A stretch of DNA of 64,000 nucleotides from Bradysia coprophila (Eukaryota; Arthropoda; Insecta; Diptera; Sciaridae). The stretch lies in assembly GCF_014529535.1 (NCBI RefSeq), contig NW_023503307.1, positions 5,332,599 through 5,396,598 on the forward strand, given 5' to 3'. The first letter of the stretch is position 1. The number at the start of each line of letters is the position of its first letter. Positions 1 to 11,000 of the stretch are shown here, piece by piece. Below the pieces are notes generated by a model that saw nothing but the letters and a program-made list of their open reading frames with translations, was not told the origin of the DNA and searched no databases. A program made the position numbers and the translations under genes.

Positions 1-646
1 AACGAGTGCAGTGGATGCATCTGGTCATAATCGTTTTTACCAATGGACCAATGTCTTTATCCTCGACGGCTCGTTTGCCCGTGTGATGAATGTCGGTAAA
101 TCGCGAACGGTCCGATCCGAAGGCCATAGCTTGATCTTGCAAATCGCATTCACCGCCCTGGTCACAAATGGGACAATCCAGTGGATGGTTCATCAGCAAA
201 AACTCCATAACACCTTCGCGGGCCTTACGCGTCATTTCGGAATTAGTCTTAATGCGCCAACCCTTCATCACTGGCATCGCACAGGCAGCTACCGGTTTCG
301 GACTCTTTTCCACTTCAACCAAACACATTCGGCAATTGCCAGCAACGGCTAAACGTTCATGATAGCAAAATCGCGGTATCTCAACGCCGATCTGTGCAGC
401 AGCCTGAAAATGTTTTTGATTTAGAGATTGAACGTGCCCAGTGCAACAGAATTGCTAGATATGACGGAAATTTACTTGTAAAACAGTTGTTCCCGGATCG
501 ACGAAAACACTTTGGTCGTCAACAAAAACTTCAATCTTTTCGGGAACTTTGGCTGGTGTTGCTGCATTCGCTGACGTTCGCACAACCGCAAAGACTCGTG
601 ATGGTGCTCCCAACGACAAAGTCCGTGTCAGCGGAGTCCTAAACAT
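1..646 (-). CDS. ND-75: NADH-ubiquinone oxidoreductase 75 kDa subunit (complex I), first two exons, partial
   Basis: Largest subunit of the peripheral arm of mitochondrial complex I; it passes electrons from NADH along iron-sulfur clusters. Coding exon 1 is 476-646 (57 codons), with a GT donor at 475-474. Exon 2 is 403 down to 1 and leaves the window, so the 3' part is missing. Residues 1-30 are basic, Ser/Thr/Arg-rich and free of acidic residues, as in a matrix-targeting presequence. The ferredoxin-like domain follows, with 2Fe-2S ligands C70, C81, C84 and C98 (C-x10-C-x2-C-x13-C). The H-x3-C-x2-C-x5-C ligand set ([14 protein letters not shown]) comes next, and CIHC, the start of the next cluster motif, lies at the edge. 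The match to the family is continuous and all visible ligands are present. The gene is divergent from COX17. Confidence 0.96.
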
Positions 647-1196
647 TTTGTTTGGAAACTGTGGACGAATTGCGATTAATTATTTGTTGATGGAATGGGC
701 TGGCAGACGATAATTTGGCTACTTTTTGCTGATTTAATTACGTAAGAATAAAAAGTGCGATTTTAAGCTGTCAAAATAGACTTTTCGATTAACTTTGTTT
801 TGCTACGAAAATCATTGAATGGGAAACATTTGACAATGCAATCATTGCACGGATGTCCGTCCGTGCATTGGATATTGTTGTAGCAACACAAAATAATATT
901 TTCTGATAGAAATTGGTGTGAAATTTATACCTTTCGATTGATTTACAAAATTTTTATTTTTCTTATTGACGGTACGATATTGACGTTCAAGCGGTTTTCA
1001 CAGCACTACCGTTGAGTACCGTTTCGATTTTTCTGACATTTCGAAATGTCAATCTAATTTCACATCATAACAACACACCGCCGAAGAACGTGTATTACAT
1101 AAAACAACAATTAACTTGCGAAATACGTCGATCTAGCCAGTGTGCCAATTTCTACAACAGATCACATTGATTAGTCTTCATTCTACCTGCAAAATA
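647..1196. promoter_or_regulatory. Divergent 5' intergenic region shared by ND-75 and COX17
   Basis: This 550-bp stretch lies between the two start codons of head-to-head mitochondrial genes, so it must hold both promoters and both 5' UTRs. I see no clear TATA box at a sensible distance. A short inverted repeat (CGGACGTCCG-like, around 850-866: cggatgtccgtccg) is the only symmetric element noticed. The regulatory role is inferred from position only. Confidence 0.5.
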
Positions 1197-1480
1197 ATGG
1201 GTAATTCAGTGGATAAAGGTTCCAGCGAAGTTAGCAATGCCATTACATCGGCTGCACCCGCAGCAGCGGAAAAACCGAAATGCAAGGCGTGCTGTGCATG
1301 TCCCGAAACTAAACGGGCGCGAGATCAATGGTTAGTTTCATCTTTTGATTAATAGAGAAGAAAGCAGACCAAATTGTTTTCGATCATTGTTTCAGCATAA
1401 TGGACAACGGCGAAGAAAACTGTGGAAAACTAATCGAAGCCCATAAGCAATGTATGCGAGATCAAGGATTTAATATTTAA
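1197..1480 (+). CDS. COX17: Cytochrome c oxidase copper chaperone COX17
   Basis: Small intermembrane-space protein that hands Cu(I) to SCO1 and COX11 for cytochrome c oxidase assembly. Exon 1 is 1197-1330 and exon 2 is 1396-1480, separated by a 65-bp GT..AG intron that splits the Cys45 codon. The joined product is 72 residues, the usual family size. Copper-binding Cys lie at 32, 33 and 35 (CCxC), and the twin CX9C pairs are C35/C45 and C54/C64, as needed for Mia40 import and a coiled-coil-helix-coiled-coil-helix fold. The C-terminus ([15 protein letters not shown]) is typical of COX17. The N-terminal 28 residues are poorly conserved and Ala-rich. The first ATG in the frame that gives the standard length was chosen as start. 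Confidence 0.97.
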
Positions 1481-2656
1481 AAATTGAAGGTCAAGGTTGA
1501 TGAATGAATTGGTTTGTTTTGGGACGAGAAATTTATTTATTTTTGTTTGGATTTTTCTTGGTTTAAAGAATTGAATGCGAGATGTACACGCTGACCGGGT
1601 TTTGTATATACTCTAGTCGTAGATTAGCGCTTCATTGATCATTAAATATTGAGAAATGTTTCGTTGTGAAAGGATGAAACCAAATTTGTTTTCTTTGGTG
1701 ATGCGACGAAGGTAATAAGACGATTCACTGGCAGATGCCCAACATCTACATTGTAAAACATGACATGAAAACATTGTCTATGCTCGTGGGAGAAAAGTGT
1801 GCTTTTCCACCAGCGATCCGTTGTAGGATCCATGTTCAATTCATACATTATGTTGTTTAGATCACCTCTTCATTATTCATTATCCATGTCTTATGCAATT
1901 TCGGAAATTTAATTGAAATGAACCTCAGAGTGTAATTCTTCTTTGTTTTAGAGTGATGTAATTAGGCATCACAATGACATCTCACATAATTATCTTCGAC
2001 GCCTGACAAGAACATATGACTCCGTCCGTTATTTTAAGATCGTCGCAAATCGTTGCTAGTTGATATGAATTTTCAATGCCAAATTTAATGATAGTATCGT
2101 ATCACGCTAGGTGTGGTGTTTCTCAGTCGTCTACTTTTGGCTGACCTACATGGAGAGGAATAGTTTTGGAAAAAATGAACGATAACTCCTTAGATTGACT
2201 GAGACAGCAATCATGCCACCAATAAAGTTTTATCGAATCTGTTACTCCATCTGATCTTAGTATTTTTGAACGTTTGAACCAAACAATTCTTCAACTTGAG
2301 GATGTATTTAGATGCAAAGAAGGTAAAAAAAACTCCACATTATTGATGTATATTTTAGTGTTAGACAGCGGTGTTTCAACAAGTTTCATAAAACGAATAG
2401 CGCGATAATATGGGATGCGGAGTAACGCAGAAACAACAAATAAAATAGCGGTAGCGGCACTTAAAACCAATTTTTCAATGATTTTCGGGTCATAATTACT
2501 CTAGGTAGTCTACCTCTATGCTTAAAACTGCTTCGAATCACGCTGGTAAAACAAGCATCAGATTTGAAGTGGAGGCTTTAGTGATACGAATTACTACTTT
2601 AACTATCTCCATACAACATAACCATCTTCACAAAAAAGGAAACCAAAGCACATACT
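1481..2656. other. Intergenic, no gene seen
   Basis: AT-rich sequence following COX17. It must hold the COX17 3' UTR. No coding or repeat structure was recognised before the hAT-like element. Confidence 0.6.
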
Positions 2657-4257
2657 CAGGCCTCCCACTAAATTTTGCCCTGTCCGAATTTCGGACATTT
2701 CGGACAATTTGTATAAAATTTCGGACATTTCCTGAAAAAATTTCGGACAAATGTTTTCCAGTTTTCACTAAAGAATCGCAATAGGAATAGTCTGTGAGAC
2801 ATTTAAAATCATTCCCTCACCAAATTTCAACGTTTTATATCAGCAGAATTTTGTGACAAATTCTAAGCTCAAAAATTTGTTGGGAGTATATATGACTTGA
2901 AAAATGTTTTACTAAAAGTATTGTTAAATTTGAGGATTAACTGAAACCTGGCTGAAAATATTTAAAAAAGAAAGAAAAAGTTTTAGAACGGTTTTATTCA
3001 TATAAAACTAGTTGAACTTCCAGGCAACATACTTTTTTACCGCAGACGAGACCCTCAACTTCAATTCCAAAAATTTTGTACTAATGCTTAGAATAGTACA
3101 TTACTATACCAGTGAAGTAATCTGATATCTCGTATCCAGATGAGTAAAAGTATCCGAGGGCTTCAGCCCGAGGTACTTTTACTCATCGTGATACGAGATA
3201 TCAAATTATTTCACGTATAAAGTATGGCGTTTTACTTTACGAGCGAGGGAAAGGGTCTTCACTAGTGAGGGAAAGACCACATTACCTCACTAGTAAAGTA
3301 AATGTATTTTACTTTACTAGTGAGGGAATGTAGCCTTTCTCTCACTAGTGAAAACCCTTTCCCCCGCTCGTAAAATAAAACGCAATACTATACACTGGTA
3401 TAGTAATGTACTATTGTTCGCTTGTTCGCACTTCAAATTTGTGCTTGATGCCTAATACGTCGACCTTCAAAACATCAGTCGTATTTTTACTTTTCGAAGT
3501 TCGATACGCCATCACAGTGTTCAAAAACGTTACTGCCACATTCATAAATCTATTTTTGACATCAGTTGTCACTTTGCGACCACTTTATGTACTTAATTAC
3601 CCTACAGTAACAGTAGACTTTCGAAAAACCAAGAAAAAAATTTCTTGGTTTTTTTGGGTTTTGGAGCCCATTGAACCTTGAGGGATTTGTAAATTTTCCT
3701 TGTTAAATATAAAAATCCTAAGTACGTTGCAACTTCCATTGAGACACCTCAAGCATATTCCTTATGGTATTTTCTATGTTCCCGAACCAACCGAAAAAAT
3801 TTGTCAATATGGGATGCAGAGTTTTTTGAATTTGACTGCCATCAGAAGTTAAAGTTATCCTGAATAAACCAGGAGAGCGTGTCTATCTCATCGATTATTA
3901 AAATATCTATGTGGAGGCTCGGATTGTGACGAGTGAAATGAAAGTGGTTTAAGTTAACAAATTCAGTAACGATTTAATCAAATTAAAATCGTTTTTAGTA
4001 AAACACTTATTTAATTAGCGAATGACTGTTGTTGACTGATCATCTATGTTGATATAAATTTTAAGACAAAGAATTGATACACGGAAATTAAAATTGAAAA
4101 ATGTATCAAGCGCGCCGCAGGTGATTTTTTTTTTGTAGAGTCTTTTATAAGTTTCAATATTTAAATCCGGTCAGATCTTGAAGAAAATTTCGGACATTTC
4201 GGACAATTTCGGACAAATGTGTAAAATTTCGGACATTTCGGACAAGTGGGACGCCTG
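2657..4257. mobile_element. Non-autonomous hAT-superfamily-like DNA transposon, 1.6 kb
   Basis: The ends are inverted: CAGGCCTCCCACT on the left, and on the right the complement of CAGGCGTCCCACT (12 of 13 identical). Immediately outside, 2649-2656 and 4258-4265 are both CACATACT, a perfect 8-bp target duplication. An 8-bp duplication with CAG-starting inverted ends is the hAT signature. Just inside each end is a cluster of TTTCGGACA-type repeats (2686-2750 and 4188-4246), a typical subterminal transposase-binding arrangement. No transposase reading frame is present, so it would need help from elsewhere. The intact duplication suggests insertion was not very ancient. Confidence 0.82.
3092..3415. 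mobile_element. Foldback MITE nested in the hAT-like element
   Basis: The outer 23 bases at each end (3092-3114 and 3393-3415) are a perfect inverted repeat; the left begins AATAGTACATTACTATACC. Inside are two large imperfect hairpins. One has arms about 3121-3163 and 3168-3212 (TGATATCTCGTATC...). The other has arms about 3226-3275 and 3335-3383, built on TTTACGAGCGAGGGAAAGGG and ACTAGTGAGG. There is no coding capacity. No clean target duplication was found, so the superfamily is unknown. Confidence 0.8.
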
Positions 4258-4265
4258 CACATACT

Positions 4266-7200
4266 AGACTAGACACTAATACTAGCTTGCATCATACTCC
4301 AAATATTTTCTACGTTGTGCTACGAGCACAAAAGTGCTACGAGCAAAAAAGTGCTGCGGTAGCGATTGTGTGTTCGTTTTTAGACTCAGTGACTAATAGT
4401 CATTTACGTAACAATAATGATAAAAAGTTGAAAAAAAAACTTTTCGAGTGATTTTTGTTGATCCAAGGCGAAGTCGAAGTTTTATAATGGATTTCACATG
4501 TGAGGCCGTCGAAAGTTCATAAATTTCGATAAAAAAGACGATTTTCGACCCCAAAGCATATATAATTTTTTTTTTGCACCACGGACATAAGTCATTACGC
4601 CATTCTCGCCTTCGACTCGAGATGCAAACTCCACACTTTAGACTTTCCAAAATAAAAAGTTCCAAATGAGAACGTCATACACTATATCTCTCAACTCACT
4701 GACGAAAAGCGGAACTTTCACAAAGTGTTTCATTTAGGAGAGAAGTCATCACTGCCGTGTTGAAAATTTTCATTCATTCTCCTCTACAAACTTTTGTTGG
4801 CTGCCTAAGCGATATTTTTTTCATCGTCTCTCATTTTATTGTCTTTTTTGAGATAAACGTTCAACGTTGAATGCAACTCGGAGATAAATGCTTTTTTAGG
4901 CTAACGATATGTATTGTTACACACGGCCAAGAGGGGTAATATGCACGTACACATCTAGTGCTAGTCAAAATAACAATATCCAAACAATTATGTAAATTAT
5001 GAGACCCGCGCAGAATTTAAAATTACCCGCAAATGTCATCAAGTAATGAATCATTTCCGTGAGATACTGCAAGTAAAACATTTGATTTCTTTTACCCGAT
5101 TCCTGTCGAATAATTTTTGCATGATAAATTTCGGTTTCCCTCGTCTCTCCTGTTTTGTAATAGCACTCACGCAACATTGCATCTGGGCTCTATCGGTAAA
5201 ATTTTGCTGGTAACCGCTTTATTGCGTAAATCGCCGCTGTTAATCCAGGTGTAATACAATAGATGGAAATAAAGCGGTTTTTCTATTGGTTTTGTCAAGT
5301 TGAATGAAAACGACTTCTAAAGCGTTTTTTTCATGGCGCGCCACAATAAAGACTTTTTTATGTGGACACTGGTTGTAACCCTTCAATTACCAATTGATTT
5401 GACTGGTTACCAGCTGAACTACCGAATTATAATCGTTAGGACAATCCACTCCACCTCTTTAATTAAATTAATTAATTTGCGTTAATTAATTTTGTTTTAT
5501 GTATTTGCTTTTAAAATATTTGTCGACTTATTTGACTAGGTTTTCAGCAGGTAATCAAAATTTCAGCTCGTACCTATTATGCTAAGAAAAGGACATTCGA
5601 TATTTTTAACGTTGCGAATTGGCAACGAACAATTAGAATATCATATGAGTGAGTGTTACATAGAAAGCAAATGAAGGAAACTTATGATTCGAGAGCTCTA
5701 GCGCCAAAGCCACGGGTTCAGACAAAGCGATATTTACTTCGAGGGCTTTTATGTTGTGTAGCATATGCTAGATTGAATGTGTAGTGTGAAGTGTGGTGTA
5801 TGTGTGAATCAGTACCGAACTGGCTCGAAAAAGCCCATAGGGGGCTCCATGCAACTCAATTTAAAAAGGCCCACAAATTAAAAATTCTCATACAAAAATC
5901 CAAAAGGCCCATCGGGAATCCCCCGAATTCACCGTATGGCCAGTCCGGGCCTGGTGAATGGTCTGAACTCTGAACAAAGATATTACATTGGGCTTTGTGC
6001 ATGGAAATTAAACAGGACATTCGATATTTTTAAGTCTACTTAATTTTAATTCTTCTCAGATTTTAATTAATAATATTTGGAGAAGTAGAAGCATATGACA
6101 TTGACTACTATGACACTCCGTAATGTAACCATCCGCCATCGGTTCAAAACATTGGTAATAATCTAAAAGGTATATTATACCGGTATTGCTCAGGTTTGTA
6201 AAATAGAAATGCAACCTAACAAAAACAAACAAAAGATTAGATTAGATGGGAGGGTGTAAGCCCAGCACCTAAGCCTCAGATGGGCCTGTTGTGCTATTGT
6301 ACAAGTCTCTTGATCATATGGACTGTGATTTTACATCATATCTCTCCCGACTTAGATTGTTCACAAATCGACCGTGTGTTAACGTCCCATACGTTGTGAA
6401 TTCTCCAAGCCGTGGGTGGTATGCGAATACCACAACCATCACTAATTGACCTGTACATTTTCCCAAAGATGGCGCTATCAACATTGTCATGTTGTAGCTC
6501 TTTCTACTATTGACATTATGTCGATATGGTTTCTTTTATGGAGAAAGCGAATGTTGGGTTTTTTGATATTTCCGACTTTGTTACGGTTACGGCTATTAGT
6601 TTTAGGTAATAGCAAGTGTCTAATCACCATAGGCCATGAGTTGCCTCTTCGTATAAATCGCCATGCCACCATGTGACTGAACTCGTTCTGGCGTTGCAGG
6701 TTGTAGCGTCTGAATGATTCGTATTTCGTCATATCCCTTGACATCCATACAACGTATCAATCAATAGATCTGTTAAACCTCGCGGTCATTTTGGAGTACA
6801 AGATAGTTTCTGTATCTTGGGATTGTACCACAGCAAATTTGTAAAAATTTGCTATGTGGTTTTGGGGTGTCAAATGAGAACCCGAAGCGTTTGTACCTTA
6901 CCTGCACTAAAATTGACTGCCAGATGCCATACGGCAATGTGTCATTTTCGTACATTAATCGAGCACGTAATTTAGCATTAGCTTCTGGTAGAGTCGATTG
7001 TTAATCCGTAAACCGACGCCACGAAGCACATGTTAAATAACAAAGGAAATAACACAATTGTTGATATCGCACAATGAGGCGAGAACGACTTTATTGATCA
7101 AAGAGAAAATGACCTACGAGAACAACACTTTGACTTCGTTAATAAAACCTTTAAAATAATTTCACCATTTAAACATTACAGCAAAATAAAAACACCAAAG

Positions 7201-8000
7201 CCGTAAAAGTTGGCACAGAAATTAGACAAAATCGAAAATGAATTCACACACAGCCACACAAAAGAAACACTTTTAGAGAGCAACGCATAAACACGTCCGT
7301 TCTCTGTGACTGCCGTTGTCCAACAAACAAAAAGTCCACCGAAGTGTCACAGATGACAGCTCAAACAAATCAAGATGGACGATTTTGATTTGGATTTGTC
7401 TGCATGATTCGCTTTATTGATAAGGAATTGTGAATAAAGTGTGTTAAGTAAATGTTTGTGTCTTAAAAAAATCATAAGATGATGGATATTAAAATCTACA
7501 TAAAACATTCACCGGAATATTATCGAAAGATGCACTAAATTTGATTTCCGTTTTTGTGATGACTGAAACGTAGAACGGACCTCCTTTTTTATTCTAGAAA
7601 CAATATTTTTTTCGGATTTTTTTTTATTTCACATGTGTTTTAAAATTAACTTTGTGCCTTCAAATAAACATTCGAAGCAAATCGCATACGAAAAACGCAG
7701 CAAATTAAAAGAAAAATTCTAATTGTCAGGTGGATTAAATTCCCGGGTGTGTGTATGTGTAATAAGAGCGATTTGGTTTGCCAACATCTTCAAATTATAC
7801 TACACTTAACAAATAATGTGAAATGCCTAAATGATCAAGTGAAATATTTTGTCTAAAAATTTCGAGACAAAATAAAATCGAATGGTGTAACAGTGTGGTG
7901 AACGAAATTTTTGTTGAAAAAAGAAATTTTTTTTTTGGTCAAAAAAAAATTTAGTTTTTTGTTTATTCTGTGGATTCCAAACCACTTGAAAACAAATAAA
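4266..8000. other. Intergenic region with degenerate retrotransposon-like debris
   Basis: No gene could be supported. The part 6240-6960, read on the minus strand, holds broken coding-like stretches. These are interrupted by stops and frameshifts, and include a GGMAIY-type segment resembling an apurinic endonuclease domain of non-LTR elements. They are followed by a tail of the form ACAGGCCCATCTGAGGC..GGTGCTGGGC that resembles non-LTR 3' ends. The final few hundred bases before 8001 should contain the UBR3 promoter and 5' UTR. Confidence 0.4.
6240..6960 (-). mobile_element. Possible degenerate non-LTR retrotransposon remnant
   Basis: On the minus strand several short stretches look coding but lie in different frames and are separated by stops. 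One reads like a divergent endonuclease segment (GYDEIRII..HGGMAIY). The 3' side (about 6310-6240) reads CAGGCCCATCTGAGGCTTAG.., then a simple TCTAATC repeat, the type of tail seen at LINE 3' ends. I cannot fix the family or the borders. Confidence 0.3.
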
Positions 8001-11000
8001 ATGGAATCCCATCAAGATACCACGGTCCACATTATGCAGATGGGCAAACGTGGATCTGCCGCATTCATCAACGACGAAATGAAACATTCGAACGGTGTAC
8101 CATCCGAGAATCTATCTGCATTACTTCGCACAATATTAGATCCAGATTCGCAAATCGATGACACGGAAAATATTGATTGGTGCAAATGGATCATTGCAGG
8201 TGGACGAACTCTTTCCGACTTTGCTGCTACAGGTAAATAACATTTTTTTTATTATTTTCGTTCTGTATTTATTTTCGTACACACATTGAACATACCAGTC
8301 GGAACATATAAATGACGTATGTATATATGCTCTGGTGTGTGCTCTTCCCCTTTGGGTTCATAGAAATTGTTTTCGATCTGAATGTTATGTTCTGCAAAAC
8401 ATAATTTCTTCCGTTTTCCGACCAATGGTTTTTTTTAAATTCATTTTCTTTTAAGATAAATTTAAATAAATGTTGCGATGATAAAAGAGTCTCTCGGAAC
8501 GAGCCATCTATTAAACGTTATGTATTGCAATTTTTTTTTTCTTCTAGTATATCTGAAGGTCGTTGACTTGGTATGGTTTTTTTTCATGTCACGTCTCATA
8601 TTCTATTCCGTTTTACATTTAGTTAATTATTTCGATTAAGTTCTTGAATGATTTTTACTCGTTTTTCTTAGTTTTTTTTTGTTTTGTTTTAAATAAGAAT
8701 AAAAATGCAAAAACGAAAGGAAAAGGTTTCCACCACATAACATACATACTATATCGATAAAGTCAGGTGCTATGTCCAATTATTATCATTAAAAAATTGA
8801 AGTGATGCACATTTTGTGTTTTGTTGTAATGCACCCGTGTGCATATGCCATAAAATGTGTAAAATGTGCAATCACGTCATTCTTTCATTTATGCAATTTA
8901 TACAATCTTAATGACCAAGCACATAAAAATGGTTTAACCAAAAAAAAATAAAAAAATATTTTTTTTTGTAAATATTTCGTTGTTGTTATTGTCACTGGTG
9001 GTGGAATGCCTCGTGGAATGCGGATAGCATGGGTGTTTTTTTCTTCTCTCTCTCCGTGTTTCTGTCATCTTATATCAAAAACAAATTTGTTAATTTTGTT
9101 GGAATGACGATGATGGAAACAATAATTTTATTTATATATTGGACACCTATCTATAATATCCTCAAATCTCTCTCGCTTGGAACAGTATTTAACAGTATCA
9201 TCCATATTATGATATTCCTATGTATAAATATTGTTTATGCGCCACATGCGAGAACTTTGCTTAGTGAGTTCATTCACCGGAAATTAACAAACCATATGAC
9301 TGGTTAGTTAGTATAGAGAGTGTTCGCATATAGGAAAAAATATCTTTTTTAAACACTGACTGACGATATATTCTTATTTCATTATATTTTTCTGTGTTCT
9401 TTTCTCTTCGTAGCTTTTTTTTCTTCTTTTTCTTCATTAGATGTCACTTTATATATTGATGGTTTTCTCTCTCTCTGTGGTGATGTTGTCATGTTAATTG
9501 TGTGTGATGGTGTGGTGTGTTGTTGGCCAACCATCTGATTAGTCATATCACTCTTTGGCGTATCACAATCTATTTCCATTATACTGATGACATACATCAT
9601 CAGAATATTTTTTCTTTGCTTCTTTTTTTTAACAACAGCAACAACTGAAAAACTTACAAACAAATATTCAAAGATGAAGTTGAATTTTAATGTTGTCGCT
9701 GTTTTTTTTATATCTCTCTCTTCATCTTCAGAAGAAGAAAAAAACACAAAAAAAATTCTGCTGGAGATATACAGAATAGTTGCGTTGTAATTGTAACTGC
9801 AAACAGATCATTTGCATAAATTTGACGAATGTGTCAATAATAGTTGATATATGCCACTTCATTGTATAATCAGTGGCAAACACGACTTGACGAACAAACA
9901 AAACAAACTTCGGAAATATACATTCCATTCTGAAGATATGGAATGGAAGATTTCACTTTGAATAAATCAGTCCCGATCTCTGAAACTCATCCATATTCAA
10001 TTCATTCTTTAGACTTTATAAACACTATTCGTATGTCATCAAAATCGGAAGAAGGTCTCATCCCAAATAGCTATTTAGGTTCATCAAACCAACATCATTT
10101 TCAGTATTATTTTCTATCACATACTTAAAATCGAAATGTACGAAAATATAATCGAAATAGCAGAACCAATTATTATTTTTACTTCCATTGAATTTGATTG
10201 TTCAAAGTCCGAAAAATAATTTTCGTTTTATTGTTGAAATAAAAATACCTAATTAGTTTGGTGCCGTCGAAGCGCCTGGTGTTAGTGCAACTTGTAATGC
10301 TTAATTTATAGCTGGTTTTTATTGTAAGTAATTTGAATCCGAATAACCATAGAAAACCCATAAACTCTTGCGAAATGTTGTTTAGGAAAATTCTTGTAAC
10401 ACTGTTGAGCGTGGACGGCAGCGTCAGCAGATCCACTCGTGGAAGAGTAACCCCATTTCGGATTGTATTTCGTCGAGTTTACATCTATCTTTGTTAATCC
10501 CAAACCAATCAAATGGTTTGTCTTGTCATAGCAATGAGCAGTATCGAAATTGGTCTGATTTTTAGATATGACTTTTAGTCAACAAAATATTCAGTTTCTG
10601 CTATTCACATTTAGAAGTAGAGGTAGGGGTTTTGGACACTATACTCATTGGAAACATTGCGTAACCCTAAAGTATCATATGAATACATTTATGGACTGAA
10701 GTTACTGTTTTGCCCTTGAGCGTCTGCGCTTTTTTCTCTTTCTTTGAGTACCAAGCTCTAATTTTTCTCACATTAAATATTGAAGTATTGAGACTGAAAG
10801 TGAGCAGTAAGGTGAATGGGTTGGTCTTTTTTAAATCAACCGGCCGATGCAGCTTCTTTAAATCAATATTTTCAAATCAGGCTGACCCAATATTATATAT
10901 ATTCGAAATCAACTCCCCAAATAAGCCTAAAACATTCAACCCGTTCTTGAAATTAGATAAAAACAATTAATGAAGATACAGCGTACATACCAACGAAAAT

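Noticed and set aside
7911..8000. Upstream extension of the UBR3 first exon to an earlier start
   Set aside because: The added residues are Lys/Phe-rich translations of poly-A/poly-T sequence and unlike UBR3 proteins; the ATG at 8001 gives a normal N-terminus.
9382..9790. Overlapping frames rich in Ser/Glu/Lys and Phe
   Set aside because: Products of poly-purine/poly-pyrimidine tracts within UBR3 intron 1; no homology.
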